Positions 1-9,349 of a DNA stretch of 64,000 nt are shown here, in pieces. Numbering within the stretch: the stretch's first letter is position 1; each line of letters begins with the position of its first letter. Position numbers and translations under genes: made by a program. This DNA comes from Ixodes scapularis (lineage: Eukaryota; Arthropoda; Arachnida; Ixodida; Ixodidae). The DNA lies in contig NW_024609846.1 of NCBI RefSeq assembly GCF_016920785.2, positions 76,827,816 to 76,891,815 on the forward strand. Reading direction: 5' to 3'. A model generated the notes under the pieces. It ran no database searches. It saw only the letters and a list, made by a program, of their open reading frames with translations, and was not told where the DNA came from.

Positions 1-365
1 CAGGAGTCTGCTCGCGACAGAACATAAGGTCCCCCCCCCTCCCCCTTTTCGGTTACACACTTATTATGTTACGCACGTTTTAGCACTTCGAAGGGGTTTA
101 ACCAACATCTTGACTTTTATTTCTTTATTCATTTCTTTGAAATACTGTGGCCCTGCCAGTCTAAACAGGAGGGAGGAAAAACACAACACACAGAAAACAA
201 GAAACTCAATCATGCACTCACCGCTTGAAGCGAGAGCAGGTAGGTTGTAGCTACCCATATACAGATATACATTTTCACATGCGCAACTTAACTAAACAAT
301 TCATTCAGCTGTGCTTCAAATAATTTGGGTCTACAACAGTCGACAACTTGCTCTGTCAGTGTGTT
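1..365. other. No gene recognised
   Basis: C-rich tract near position 30-48, then AT-rich DNA. I see no supported coding region. It may hold the decayed 3' end of the minus-strand LINE that lies immediately to the right. Confidence 0.4.
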
Positions 366-581
366 TCACTCAATAATAGTTCGGCAAAAGGAAGAGTATT
401 TAAAGACATCGTTTCTGTACTGGTAGGGTGTAATTGCTTTAGTATTGCTCGTTCTTTTGCAGCGTGATGTTGGAGGTAAAATGTACAGTTCAGGATTAGC
501 CTTCGTCAAGCCATTAGCTACAGCGTATAAATCTTTTAAGCTACACACTTTCCTTCTTTTTCCTAAATAGCCAGGCCGCAC
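366..581 (-). pseudogene. LINE ORF2 C-terminal fragment (CR1/L2-like)
   Basis: The open frame encodes a stretch of the type found after the reverse transcriptase of CR1/L2-like LINEs: a leucine-rich LYAVANGLTKANPELYILPP segment, then an SRCKRTSNTKA motif, then a segment ending SSFCRTIIE, which resembles the usual end 'F-x-R-T-I-x-W-N'. It has the same orientation and order as the reverse transcriptase, endonuclease and ORF1 pieces to its right, so I read it as the C-terminal end of the same decayed element. The link to the catalytic region at about 970 runs through frames broken by stops. Recognition is from motif memory, not a search. Confidence 0.55.
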
Positions 582-699
582 TTCATTTCACATTGTGGTA
601 ACCGACTCGGTGCGCTTGTTTTTACAAAAAAAAAAAAAAAAAAACAGACCGAAGTGCCAGGTTCTGTATCCGTTCAATTTGCGCAACCTGCTGCTGATT

Positions 700-1867
700 C
701 CTGTATGGGTCCCATACGCACCCCGCGTATTCTAAGATCGGACGTACATAACACTCATATGCAACTAATCCAATATCTATATTTGCATGTCTTACCTATA
801 GAATGGCGGAATTCTATAACCTTTTTCTTATTTGTAATACTGCAAGGGAGTTTTGTCAAAATTAGTTGACATACCCTATTTCTTACTCCACGAGAAGATT
901 TCTTCCAGGGACCGGTTGAGAACTTCCTGATCTTGAACTGTAGCCACCTTTGAAAAGACCATACAGTCGTCTGCGAACAATATAACTTGAATAGAGGAAG
1001 GGGAACTTGTGTCTATATCATTGATATAAATTAAGAATTAAAAGGGGCCCTAACACTGATCCTTGGTGTACTCCTGAGTAAACTGCTAACGGGGGAAAGA
1101 AAACTTTATTAAAGCTAACATACTGCGTTGGTCCTTCTAAATAAAAATGTATCCAAGATATCAAAACCTGATGTAACCCCAATAAGGCTAATTTTTGTGC
1201 TAATTCGTCATAGGGCACCCGGTTAAACGCTTTAGAGTTATCCATAAATATTACGTCAACGTGATTTCGTTCGTTTATTGCTGATGCAAACTCATGTGTG
1301 CAGTTGCGTGACTGTCGATAGACCCAGCCGAAACCCGCGCTGGTGTTCATACAGCAAGTTATTTTCCTCTAAGTATTGATTTATATGTTCAGAAATCACG
1401 TGTTCTAAAGGTTTGCAGCATGCCGTTGCTAAAAATATGGGGCGATGATTTTGAAGGTCCGTCTTGTTATCGAACTTGTAAATGGGCACAATTTTCTCAC
1501 GTAGCCAGTCTTCTGGTAACTTGCTCTGAAGAATGGACGCTTGAAAAATTAAAGATGAATATCGCGACACCCACTCGTAATATCTTCTCAGAAATGCGTT
1601 GGGGATATTGTCTAGTCCGGATGCTTTTTTATCGTTTATATTCAAAAGTAAATTAAAAAATAAAACAACACTTCCTGACAAAACCAACTTTGGGATGTGT
1701 GAGTCGTTGGGCACGTTGACAGGGTCTACCGGTGGGTAGCGTGACACCGCAAAGACAGACTGGGAGTATTTGTTGAATTCTTCCGCGATTGTAGAAGGAC
1801 AAGAGACGACTTCATTATTGATTAACACTTGCGTGGTTATTCCTTCGGAGTCGAAAAGAAACGCCAA
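700..1867 (-). pseudogene. LINE reverse transcriptase, decayed (CR1/L2-like)
   Basis: Reading leftwards from 1867, the frame gives KKASGLDNIPNAFLR, then a degenerate RPI-F-ATACCKPLEH block, then an ENNLLYEHQRGFR-LSTVTQL block. After a frameshift near 1300 it gives the D-N-S-KAFNRVPYDEL block and SGVHQGSVLGPLL. After another shift near 1030 it gives YINDIDTSSPS and the catalytic FADD, encoded at about 966-977. These are the canonical RT motifs in order, so a non-LTR reverse transcriptase is clear. At least two frameshifts and several stops show it is dead. It is flanked by the matching endonuclease (right) and C-terminal piece (left). A-rich tracts at 628-645 lie in the decayed tail. Confidence 0.85.
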
Positions 1868-2129
1868 AGGTTCTGTGGGGCTTCTCTCAAGAACCGTGAG
1901 AGCACATTACCACACAAGCTTTTCTTTGCTTGCGTCACAAGATCCTTTTAACTGTCATCCTAAATTCGCTATCTCAGCGGTGTTTCTAACTGTTTTTTCT
2001 TCAACTTTTTATATTTCGTTTTAGTTGCAGAATTTCCCTCGTTATCTAAGGATGGCTCCTTTGTGCTCTCGCTTTCCTTGAAGGAGCAAAACGACTTATA
2101 CAATGGGACACAATATTTTAAAACTTTCT

Positions 2130-3170
2130 TCACAGCTCGTTGACATCAGATAGATGACTGAAATAATCAAAATCTTCTTCTAAGTAGTCAAGAACAGACA
2201 CATCGTCTCTGTTTTGGAAATCGTAAACTGTGTTTTCGGGACGGGTGTTTTGGGATGGTTTTTTCGAATAGTTGCCATGAAAATACCAGCATCTTATGAT
2301 ATGACACGCCACTTATATTATCAATCTCGTCCACTTCAATCATATTGCTAACAAAAACAAGTCTAATGTTGCTTGACCAGTATTTGTTTCTCGGGTCGGA
2401 CCGTTCACTAAATGTCTCAGGTTGAAACAAAAAGCAATGTCTAGAAGCAGTTCTGAGGACAGTACCTCGTTTTTACCCACTTGACTGGTTGTCCAATCAA
2501 TATTGGGCAGGTTAAAGTCCTCCGTCATATTAATCTTAGATTTGTTCCTAAATTGTAGAGCCATGCAGTCGTATAAATCTTCTAAAAACTTTCGGGGGCT
2601 TATAAACGGCACCGACCATAAATGTATTTCCGTCGATTGTTACTTTACACCAGTGGTTCTCAAATGGGGGTCCTCGGACGCTTTGGGGTCCGCAAGGGCA
2701 TTCTAAGGGTCCGCGAAGCCCAGCCTCATCGGTCAAGCTTGGAAATAAAAGTAGTCTTTTCTCAGATTGCGAAAAATGTTTCAATTTTTCGGGGTGAGTT
2801 TTCTCGTGTATATGTCAATAAGAGAACTCTACTTCACACTCGCCCTTAATTATATCCATTTATTACACCACAATCATAATTAACCCCTACTTCCCCTTCC
2901 CTGTACCACGAACGGGGTCCTCCATCATCTCCGCGGATCCACAAGGGATCCGCGAAACATCAGGGGCTGAGAACCACCGCTTTACACCATAATAGCTCAC
3001 CGTTGCTAAGGCAATTTATTGGCACCGGATCTACTTTGTCTTTAAAAAATGATACCCACACAACCGCCTCTTGATCCTCTGTCTTTTAGAATAACTTTGT
3101 GTGGAGGTGGGACAATTTCACTGTCCCCAATACCATCGTCCAGCCATGTCTCCCTAATAACATCAAATTC
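2130..3170 (-). pseudogene. LINE endonuclease domain, decayed and interrupted
   Basis: The minus strand from 3170 carries an apurinic-type endonuclease in order: a V-I-R-E-T-W-L-D-D start (about 3160), then GELLWCKV (about 2990), then GAVYKPPK (about 2600), then DFNLPNIDW (about 2500), then a conserved linker containing DDVSVLDYLEEDF towards the RT (about 2200). The ORF is split at 2651-2979 by a hAT MITE; the peptide resumes in the same sense on the other side. A 19-nt G run at 3171-3189 sits exactly where readable endonuclease begins. There are frameshifts near 2590 and 2340. It belongs with the ORF1-like piece at 3718-4231 and the RT at 700-1867. Confidence 0.8.
2651..2979. mobile_element. 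hAT MITE, 329 bp, inside LINE endonuclease
   Basis: The ends are CAGTGGTTCTCAAAT at 2651 and, on the other strand, CGGTGGTTCTCAGCC from 2979, giving an inverted repeat whose first 12 bases differ at one position. Both sides carry the identical 8-bp target duplication CTTTACAC (2643-2650 and 2980-2987). The 8-bp duplication and CAGTGGTTCTCA end are typical of hAT elements. It has no transposase and is non-autonomous. Removing it restores the endonuclease reading across the site. Confidence 0.92.
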
Positions 3171-3189
3171 GGGGGGGGGGGGGGGGGGG
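3171..3189 (+). repeat. 19-nt G homopolymer
   Basis: Uninterrupted G run at the edge of the readable endonuclease frame. One of at least thirteen G/C runs of 15 nt or more in the window. Confidence 0.95.
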
Positions 3190-3717
3190 CGATCGTGAGA
3201 CGAGATCATTTCCAGTACGTCTACTTTATTTCATATACTTTTAGCATTGAAGATTTAAATTATTTAAGCGGGTATGTACTAACCGATTTGTGGTGTCCCT
3301 TAATGTTAGGGTGAGCTTGCTGTTTGTTTGCTATACACATCTGCCCATTGATGATGTCCCACAAGAACTATTGTCGCCAATCTTTATACTGTCTATATTG
3401 AAAAACACAACCAGCGCGACTAACACACGGACTAGGAGAAGAGAACACACAGGACGAGGCGCTGACTGTCAACTATTTATTCAGAAGACATACAGAGAAA
3501 TTCACGCGAGGACTGCCTCTTTCTTTTTCCTCTTCCACCAGTCATTCACCATTAAGCACGCAACATTATAAATCATATCGAAATAAAAATTCATACTAAC
3601 TAGCGCAACTTTCCATTCTGGTAAGATTTATATTGTCATGAATCAAGAAAACGTTTTCTCTGTTATCACGATGCCGCTTGCTGCATTCCCACAACTTCTT
3701 GCGCCTTTGAAGTGTCA
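3190..3717. other. LINE interior or linker, unresolved
   Basis: Lies between the LINE endonuclease and the ORF1-like piece. It contains an element with ACACAGGACGAGGCGCTGAC at about 3450-3469, similar in style to the loops of the hairpin repeats elsewhere in this window. No reliable frame was found. Confidence 0.35.
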
Positions 3718-4231
3718 TCAGTAATAGTCGTGTTCAATTGTTACCCTACTGCCTCTCGGAAGTCTGCGTTTCTTTAGATTATCTTTTTCTGCGGAATCAA
3801 AGAATTTAACGATGACGGGTCGAGTCCTGTTCATTTTTCGTCCAACGCGATGCAAGCGTTCGACAGTGCTAACATGAATTCCAAGCATTTCTTCGAAAAC
3901 AGCATCTAGTACCTTTGATTTTAACGTATCTGCCGTTTCATCGTCGTCTTCCGGAATTCCCATAACCATAAGCTTATTAAGGCGCCTATAATCTTCTAGG
4001 CTGCGAAGCTTGTTTTTGACATTCAAAAAGGTATTCTTGTATTGACGTGACGTTTTGTTGAAGACCCACGACTTTATATTTAACCTCTTTAGTTTCTTGG
4101 ACCATTACTTCGATCTGTTCAACTCTTTTAGCTAGGCTGTCGAATTTGCTGCCAAACTGTTGTTGGCTAGTTTTTATTACTCCGAGATCATTTATAATCA
4201 CGTTTTGTGTAACCAGAATAGTCTTCACCAT
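3718..4231 (-). pseudogene. LINE ORF1-like protein (coiled coil + RRM-like domain)
   Basis: Two overlapping minus-strand frames form one protein with a frameshift near 4000. The N-terminal part (from 4231) is a heptad-rich region, SKFDSLAKRVEQIEVMVQET, typical of a coiled coil. The C-terminal part has the L-x-V-x-GIPEDDDETADTL, LGIHVSTVERLHRVGRK, TRPVIVKF and DNLKK pattern of the RNA-binding ORF1 proteins of L1/CR1/L2-like LINEs, which trimerise and coat element RNA. The domain order and direction fit the endonuclease and RT to the left, so I assign it to the same element. Confidence 0.75.
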
Positions 4232-4500
4232 TTCCTCCGTCGTGGAGTATCAGTGCCCCCTTCATCGGGTCCTGGGTTCGATTCGATGTCCCCGCATAAC
4301 AATAGGTCAAAGGTGGCATCAATACAGTCTACAAAAACACACACGTCCGAGGGCATGGCAGCGAAAAAAGGCAAATGTTGCTGGTACGTTTACAATAAAA
4401 GGAGCAATCTTTACTCAATTGCATGAAAAACATTAGAGGGTTATCCATCGGTCCCGGTGAAGTGCCTCCATGACCTGCGGCGCCCCAACATATATGCTAT
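4232..4500. other. No gene recognised
   Basis: Probably the decayed 5' part of the LINE. The plus-strand frames here are antisense readings without a domain. Confidence 0.3.
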
Positions 4501-4517
4501 AATTATGCAATTAAATG

Positions 4518-4660
4518 CAAAGGTGCAGGCGAGCTGGACAAGAATGACGAAAATAATCCCTGGAGAAGGGGAACAAGGGGGACAAACCTAGCTGTGTTTG
4601 GAGATTTATGTTTGTCCTTTGTCCCCCTCGTTCCCCTTCTCCAAGGATTATTTACGTCAT
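4518..4660. repeat. Long hairpin repeat (copy A)
   Basis: Two inverted arms of about 46 bp, 4543-4588 and 4610-4660, are separated by about 21 nt. The stem is purine-rich on one strand (GGAGAAGGGGAACAAGGGGG). On its outer left side is AAGGTGCAGGCGAGCTGG, which also flanks copies B and C on the opposite strand, although the stems are unrelated. Confidence 0.85.
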
Positions 4661-4699
4661 ATATGCTATATTCAGTTCAAATTTTAGGGATAAACGTAT

Positions 4700-5480
4700 T
4701 GTAGTGCAATGGACGCAACGCAGTGACGTTGAGTGAAGCGCGAGGAAAATAAAGGGACAATGGGTGCCTGCACTCTAAGGTTTCTATCTACAAGGGGTCT
4801 CTACGAAGAGTAGGCGAAGAGCAAGAGTGACTGGGAGCTTATAAAACGCAGGATGTGGCGAGTCACTTGCGTCTCCTAATCGCTCCGCATCCAATGAGGC
4901 TGCATCAAATAGCCCAAACCCCGCGTTTCTCTTAAGCTCTCGGTGACTCTATTCAGAGTAATATAATGGTTATATGCCAAAATACGATCTTATCAAAGAT
5001 CCGTGTAGGATGCGGCAGATAATATGGTATTGTTTTGGATTTAAAGTTCGACGTTATACGTCGCTTCGTTTCGCTCTTCCGCTTTTTTTCAGGGGGTCAC
5101 TTCAAGCCGGGCTACAACCACCCCATAAACTGGCGCGGTGTCTACGCCATGGAGAGGACAAAAGAGATCCACGACTGCCTTCAAGAAGGCAAGGTGAGAC
5201 TCTGAGAGAGAAACTTAGACAGAGAGAAATGTTCTGCAAGAAGAAGCCTATAGCGTCAATCGCACGGCCCACACACAACCACCGAGTCTTGTACTGGGTG
5301 CGAGGAATACTATAGATAAAGTGACGCTGTGTGATATTTGCTCGCACACCGCCACCTGATGGGGAACTGGCACAATCGGGTATGTATAGGCTCCTTTCGT
5401 GCTGGGCGGCCGAGCGTTGGGAACGGTCGGAAGAGGTCGTTGCACTCCGGAAACCTCGGAGTTCCATGGCTTTGCCCGTG
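4700..5480. other. No gene recognised
   Basis: Open frames on both strands at 5100-5580 (up to 121 codons) show no domain, signal or splice structure; they reflect a GC-rich stretch. Confidence 0.4.
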
Positions 5481-5481
5481 C

Positions 5482-5663
5482 CGAGCTGGTGGACGCCATA
5501 TTTGTGAGTTATTAGAGCGCATGCTCAGAACGAGCTCACAATAGGTTGCTAAGTCCGGCAATCTTGATGGTGCAAAATGCACGTGGTAAAATAATTGTGG
5601 AATCTCGCTATCAGCACGCGCTCAGCAATCGAGCTCACGGCTATGGCCGCAAGTGAATACTAA
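5482..5663. mobile_element. MITE family 'GGACGCCATATTTG', copy 1
   Basis: About 180 bp, starting GTGGACGCCATATTTG and ending GGCCGCAAGTGAATACT. Shared internal landmarks are AGAGCGCATGCTCAGAACG, ACCGGCAATCTTGATGGT-like DNA and CAGCACGCGCTCAGCA. Four relatives lie at 15509, 19701, 23417 and 24232. The ends here are worn. Confidence 0.75.
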
Positions 5664-5703
5664 GCACGCCGTTCGATCGGTGCATGAAGGAGCCCCATGA
5701 ACA

Positions 5704-6110
5704 CACTCTCAGAAAAAAAGGTGTATTATTACACCCCTTGTCCCATATAATACACCCCAAAACTTCAATTCGACGTACAGCGCCCCATAATCGAACAGGC
5801 GGCCCCAAAGTTTACGAGGGGCTTGATAGCCGTGTGGTACAACTTATGAAGATAGCTGATGTACGTATTATTGACTACAAAAAAGAGGATCAGAGTTTTC
5901 TTTGCCGTACTGCAAAAGCTCCGTGTTTTCTTTCTTTGTTCTTTGATACGTACTTTAGCAATTTAATAACTTATATCGCACCGTTGTCAAGCCCCTGGTA
6001 AAATTTGGTGCCGTCTGTTCGACTATAGGGCACTGTACGTCGAATTGAAGTTTTGGGGTGTATTATATGGGACAAAAGGGTGTAAGGTGATACCCTTCTT
6101 TTTTAGAGTG
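5704..6110. mobile_element. Long-TIR MITE, 407 bp
   Basis: The left arm (5704-5805) and right arm (6010-6110) are inverted repeats of about 100 bp. Shared segments include GGTGTATTATATGGGACAA and CTGTACGTCGAATTGAAG. The ends read CACTCT on both strands. No coding capacity. The superfamily is not determined, and no convincing target duplication was seen. Confidence 0.85.
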
Positions 6111-6526
6111 ATGCATGATGGCGCTGTTGCTCACTGGGGTCCACTGCGATTGAAGCATCAGGCTCCAAGGAGGTAGCCCTGTCAAAGTAGAAGCTGCCGC
6201 TTTCGAGGAACCAGGGCTCAGATTGAGGCACCGCCGTCGCCCAGTGTGTCATCCTCTCAACGTCGTCGTCGCTACGTTCTTTATTTATACGCATATATAT
6301 GTATCAATAAAATAAGATAGATAAAAAGACACACAATCAAACGTCCAGCGGCGCGCGCACCGGGCACTGCCTTTAAAGGAAAAAGCCAGCCTCAAAATGA
6401 AGAACCACCATCATCATCATCAGTGGCGTACCAACTTGTTCTTGAGAGGGGGGGCAAGACAACCCCCGCTCCCCCTCCCTCCCCCCCCCCCCCCCCCTCC
6501 GGTCGGAAATTTCTACTATTTTACTA
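6111..6526. other. Low-complexity region with a G/C-rich transposon end
   Basis: Holds ATC repeats at 6408-6422, then CAGTGGCGTACCAACTTG (6421), which resembles a hAT-type end also seen at 9244-9349, then a 17-nt C run at 6481-6497. No gene. Confidence 0.5.
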
Positions 6527-7304
6527 CAGTGATGGGCCGAACTTTTGCTGAATCGAAAGTTCGGCGCCGATTCGGCGGAGCCGAACTTTTGCCGAACTTT
6601 TCTATAGATTTGGCAAATATTCGACAAAGATTTGGTAAAAGGTTTACGTTTTTTTGTTTGTTTTTTCTTCTTAACTTAAAAGCAACTAGTAGTGCCTATT
6701 GACACAGTTATTACTAAATAAGGTGATATTCTGCAAGATAATTGTATCGGTGTCGCTTTTGTGTGTTTACTTTGGCAATTTTAGTGTCTGCTTCCAGAAA
6801 GTGGCGTGACAACGAGGTTGGGTAGCAGCCGCCGCAGTCATGAATCACGCTACGAGAGTTTTGATTTTAAGACTTCATCAGCGCAGGCCTGGATGCGTGT
6901 TTACATTTTTAACATAAAAGCAATCACTACGTTCTTACTTTCTCTGGAAGTCGCCGTTTCGTGCGCGAATACGATTGCAACGGTTGCTGAGCCTTCACCT
7001 GAAGAGATAGCAATATTGTAAATATGCATGTTTTTCGATCTGAGCCACTTGACGTCAGCTTGGCAAGAAAGTGCGCGTTCCATATTCGCAACGTGCCGTT
7101 TTTAGCCTTTCAAATTCCGGTTTCTGGTGTTAGGACACACACGGACGTTCAAGAAGATGGGGAGAGTTAGGAATATCGGATATCCAACGTCGAGCATGAA
7201 AGTTCTGTGTTTAGTTTTATGCAGATACATGAAAATCGCGAAATAATGCGAACTAAAACGCAATATTATTCTGTTTTGGCACAAACTACTTGTAAGCCGA
7301 AAAT

Positions 7305-7561
7305 AGGATTTTTATAATAAAAATAATAATTTTATTTGCACATAGGGGGAGGGGCCCATGTGGTGGTGTGCGGGGCTAGGCAGATAGCTGAAAACCCTTA
7401 CTCAGAGCGCCTGCCAGCCCGCCACCACATGTGAAAAAACAAACAGACAAATAAATGTACAGAATATACGCACTACAGAAAGTGCGTAAAAAGAAAAAAG
7501 AAGGGGGAAAACATGTATCCCATTATGACGAGGATGCCAGCTGCATCCCATACATTCTGGA
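7305..7561 (-). mobile_element. LINE 3' end fragment (part 1)
   Basis: Read on the minus strand, this ends in an AT-rich tail (reverse of 7305-7345) preceded by about 200 bp with no frame. It continues beyond the inserted hAT element at 8163-8300. The tail and one-sided truncation suggest a LINE 3' UTR; the family is not recognised. Confidence 0.45.
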
Positions 7562-8162
7562 TAGGGCTGGGCGTCGATTAAAACGTTTAACCCGATTAAT
7601 CGCGACCTTTCAATGGATTAATTAATCAACTAATCGGCCTCGTTCATTCTCATACGAAGTATATAAAAAAAAAAGAAAATTGGTTTTTGATTTCGTTGAA
7701 TTTGTGACAAACGGCGGAATATACCATCTGGATTTCGAATCGGCCTCCATGTGTAATTCAGAACAGTTCAAAGACACTCACGCTCACAGGTCATTACTTT
7801 ATCTGCACGAGGAAAAGAGGTTCGTTGATATTCTCCGGCAAGAGCGACCTTCCTTGATTGTTCACAATTGCCTCCGCTGCGCTAAACAGACACTCAAACG
7901 GCGTTGAACTAGACGGGACACGTGTAAGCTAATCCAATTGTCTGAGGTTACTAATCTCGCCCCTACAGCTTACTTTGGGCTAAAATTTAGCCTAAAGTTG
8001 GCTCTTCATACAGATGTACTCGTCCTCTCAGCGTGGTGATAGCACTGACTTTCAACCGTTTTAGTTTCGTCAAAATTTTACCGATTAACCGGTTAAAAAT
8101 TAATCACGATTAAATCATTAGTAGATTAATCGATAGGTTACTGGATCGACTTCCCAGCCCTA
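7562..8162. mobile_element. hAT element remnant, 601 bp, TTAATCGATTAA-type ends
   Basis: It starts TAGGGCTGGGCGTCGATTAA (7562) and ends with the inverted form CCAGCCCTA (8162). The 8-bp flanks are ATTCTGGA (7554-7561) and ATTCTGGC (8163-8170), matching at seven of eight positions. The end regions (7580-7640 and 8080-8140) are filled with TTAATCGATTAA-like words. Inside is a hAT transposase C-terminal remnant. Confidence 0.88.
7794..7930 (-). pseudogene. hAT transposase C-terminal dimerisation segment
   Basis: On the minus strand from about 7930 the frame reads VPSSSTPFECLFSAAEAIVN, then a short basic segment, then LLPENINEPLFL, followed by a TAA stop at 7794-7796. This matches the hallmark end of hAT transposases (P-x-SS-x-x-E-R-x-FS-x-A-G, then L-x-P-x-x-x-x-x-L-x-FL). 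Only about 40 codons survive; the catalytic DDE core is absent. It confirms that the surrounding 601-bp element is a deleted hAT copy rather than a chance inverted repeat. Confidence 0.85.
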
Positions 8163-8300
8163 ATTCTGGCAAGCTTCGTGACTCTCCCGTTTGACGGCAG
8201 TGGGCTGCGGGCACTGAGCGTAATTGTCCAGTTGTCAGTCAATGCTTCAACTACCTCGTTTCATGAATGGAAAGATCAAATGAAAATCACGTTATCCAGA
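8163..8300 (-). mobile_element. LINE 3' end fragment (part 2)
   Basis: Continuation of the fragment at 7305-7561 beyond the inserted hAT element. No readable frame. Confidence 0.35.
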
Positions 8301-8640
8301 ATGCACCGCCTGTCACTTTCGCAGTGAGCCGCGTAAATTACTGGTCGACGTCTGTTCTTGAGGCAGAAAATATTGAGGAGAACCACACTCGCAAAAGCTC
8401 ACGAACGCCCAGTTACCGTGCCGCCTACTCCAGACCTCGCCGTAACCGCTGGTTGTACTAAAGCGATGGTAACCGCGCAACTGCGCGGCGTCCATTTGCG
8501 ATCCATGGCCCCGTCGCGTTCGTGCGCGTGCGCAGACATTTGCCGAATTTTTATCGAATCTTTGTCGAACTTACCTTCTAAATTTCGGCATCTGCGGAAA
8601 TTTGCCGCATCTGAAGTTCGGCAGATTCGGTCCATCACCA

Positions 8641-9150
8641 ACTTTTACGGCGCAGGTGATAGGCCCTCTAGCACCGACGCTCACGCCGGATTGGCCGTTC
8701 GGCAACGTGCGGAAACTTAAATATCGAATTCGGACGGCGCGTATATCACTCAACGAGCGTTAACCCCCTCCCCCCTTATACCCCCGTACACGCCGCTTTG
8801 CAGCCGGCAACCCAAGCCCCAATATCCCCAATCCACATCCGTAAAGAGAGTCCCATACAATTTAGTTCAGCGCGTCCACAACATTCGTTTTTCTTTCAAC
8901 GCTAATTGTAAAAAAAAAAAAAAAATGTAAATATCGCCAAATGCCTCCACAATACAAAATGTTCGACGAAAAAAAAAAAAAATAGAAGTCCAAAGCGTAG
9001 ATAGAACCGTGGTCTGCTACGTATGAGGTAGACATCTTACAACTAAGTTACGCTACCGCTTCGGAAACTCGCATTGTAACCACTGCATATGTTGACGGCG
9101 GCAGCGCCTATCTCCACAAACCTGCCAATCCGGCGTGAGCGCCGTTGCTA
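8641..9150. other. No gene recognised
   Basis: Mixed-composition DNA with two A-runs (8909-8924 and 8970-8982). No supported ORF. Confidence 0.4.
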
Positions 9151-9154
9151 GGGT

Positions 9155-9240
9155 TTGTATCGCCTGCCAGTGTTTCGCCTGCCAATCCTCGGGTTTCTAT
9201 CGCCTGCCAGTCCTCGGGCGCCGCCGGCCAGTGTTTGCCC
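9155..9240 (+). repeat. Short tandem repeat, about 30-bp unit
   Basis: About three imperfect copies of a unit containing TCGCCTGCCAGT and CCTCGGG, directly before the G/C-rich MITE. Confidence 0.6.
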
Positions 9241-9243
9241 TGC

Positions 9244-9349
9244 CCAGTGGCGGCTGTTTCAGGGGGGGGCAAAACACATGCCTTGCCCCCCCGCTCTGAA
9301 AACTGGGGGGGCAAGTGCCCCCCTTGCCCCCCCGGTTGGTACGCCCATG
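9244..9349. mobile_element. G/C-homopolymer MITE (CAGTGGCG ends)
   Basis: Starts CAGTGGCGGCTG and ends GGTTGGTACGCCCATG (inverted CATGGGCGTACC). The interior is alternating G and C runs with GGGGGGGCAAGTGCCCCCC as a stem. A related end lies at 6421. It is probably a non-autonomous hAT relative; the assignment rests on end style. Confidence 0.55.

Larger units (their letters stand above)
6527..8640. mobile_element. Outer inverted-repeat element with TTCGG-rich ends (nest host)
   Basis: The left arm from 6527 (CAGTGATGGGCCGAACTTTT) and the right arm ending near 8640 (GGTGATGGACCGAATCTGCC on the minus strand) are diverged inverted repeats of about 110 bp rich in TTCGGC/GCCGAA words. The flanks share TTTTAC but no clean 8-bp duplication. 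Between the arms lies a LINE 3' fragment, itself split by a hAT element, so this is the oldest layer of a three-layer nest. hAT affinity is inferred from end style only. Confidence 0.6.

Noticed and set aside
5102..5582. Overlapping antisense frames up to 121 codons
   Set aside because: No domain, and frames overlap on both strands as expected from base composition.
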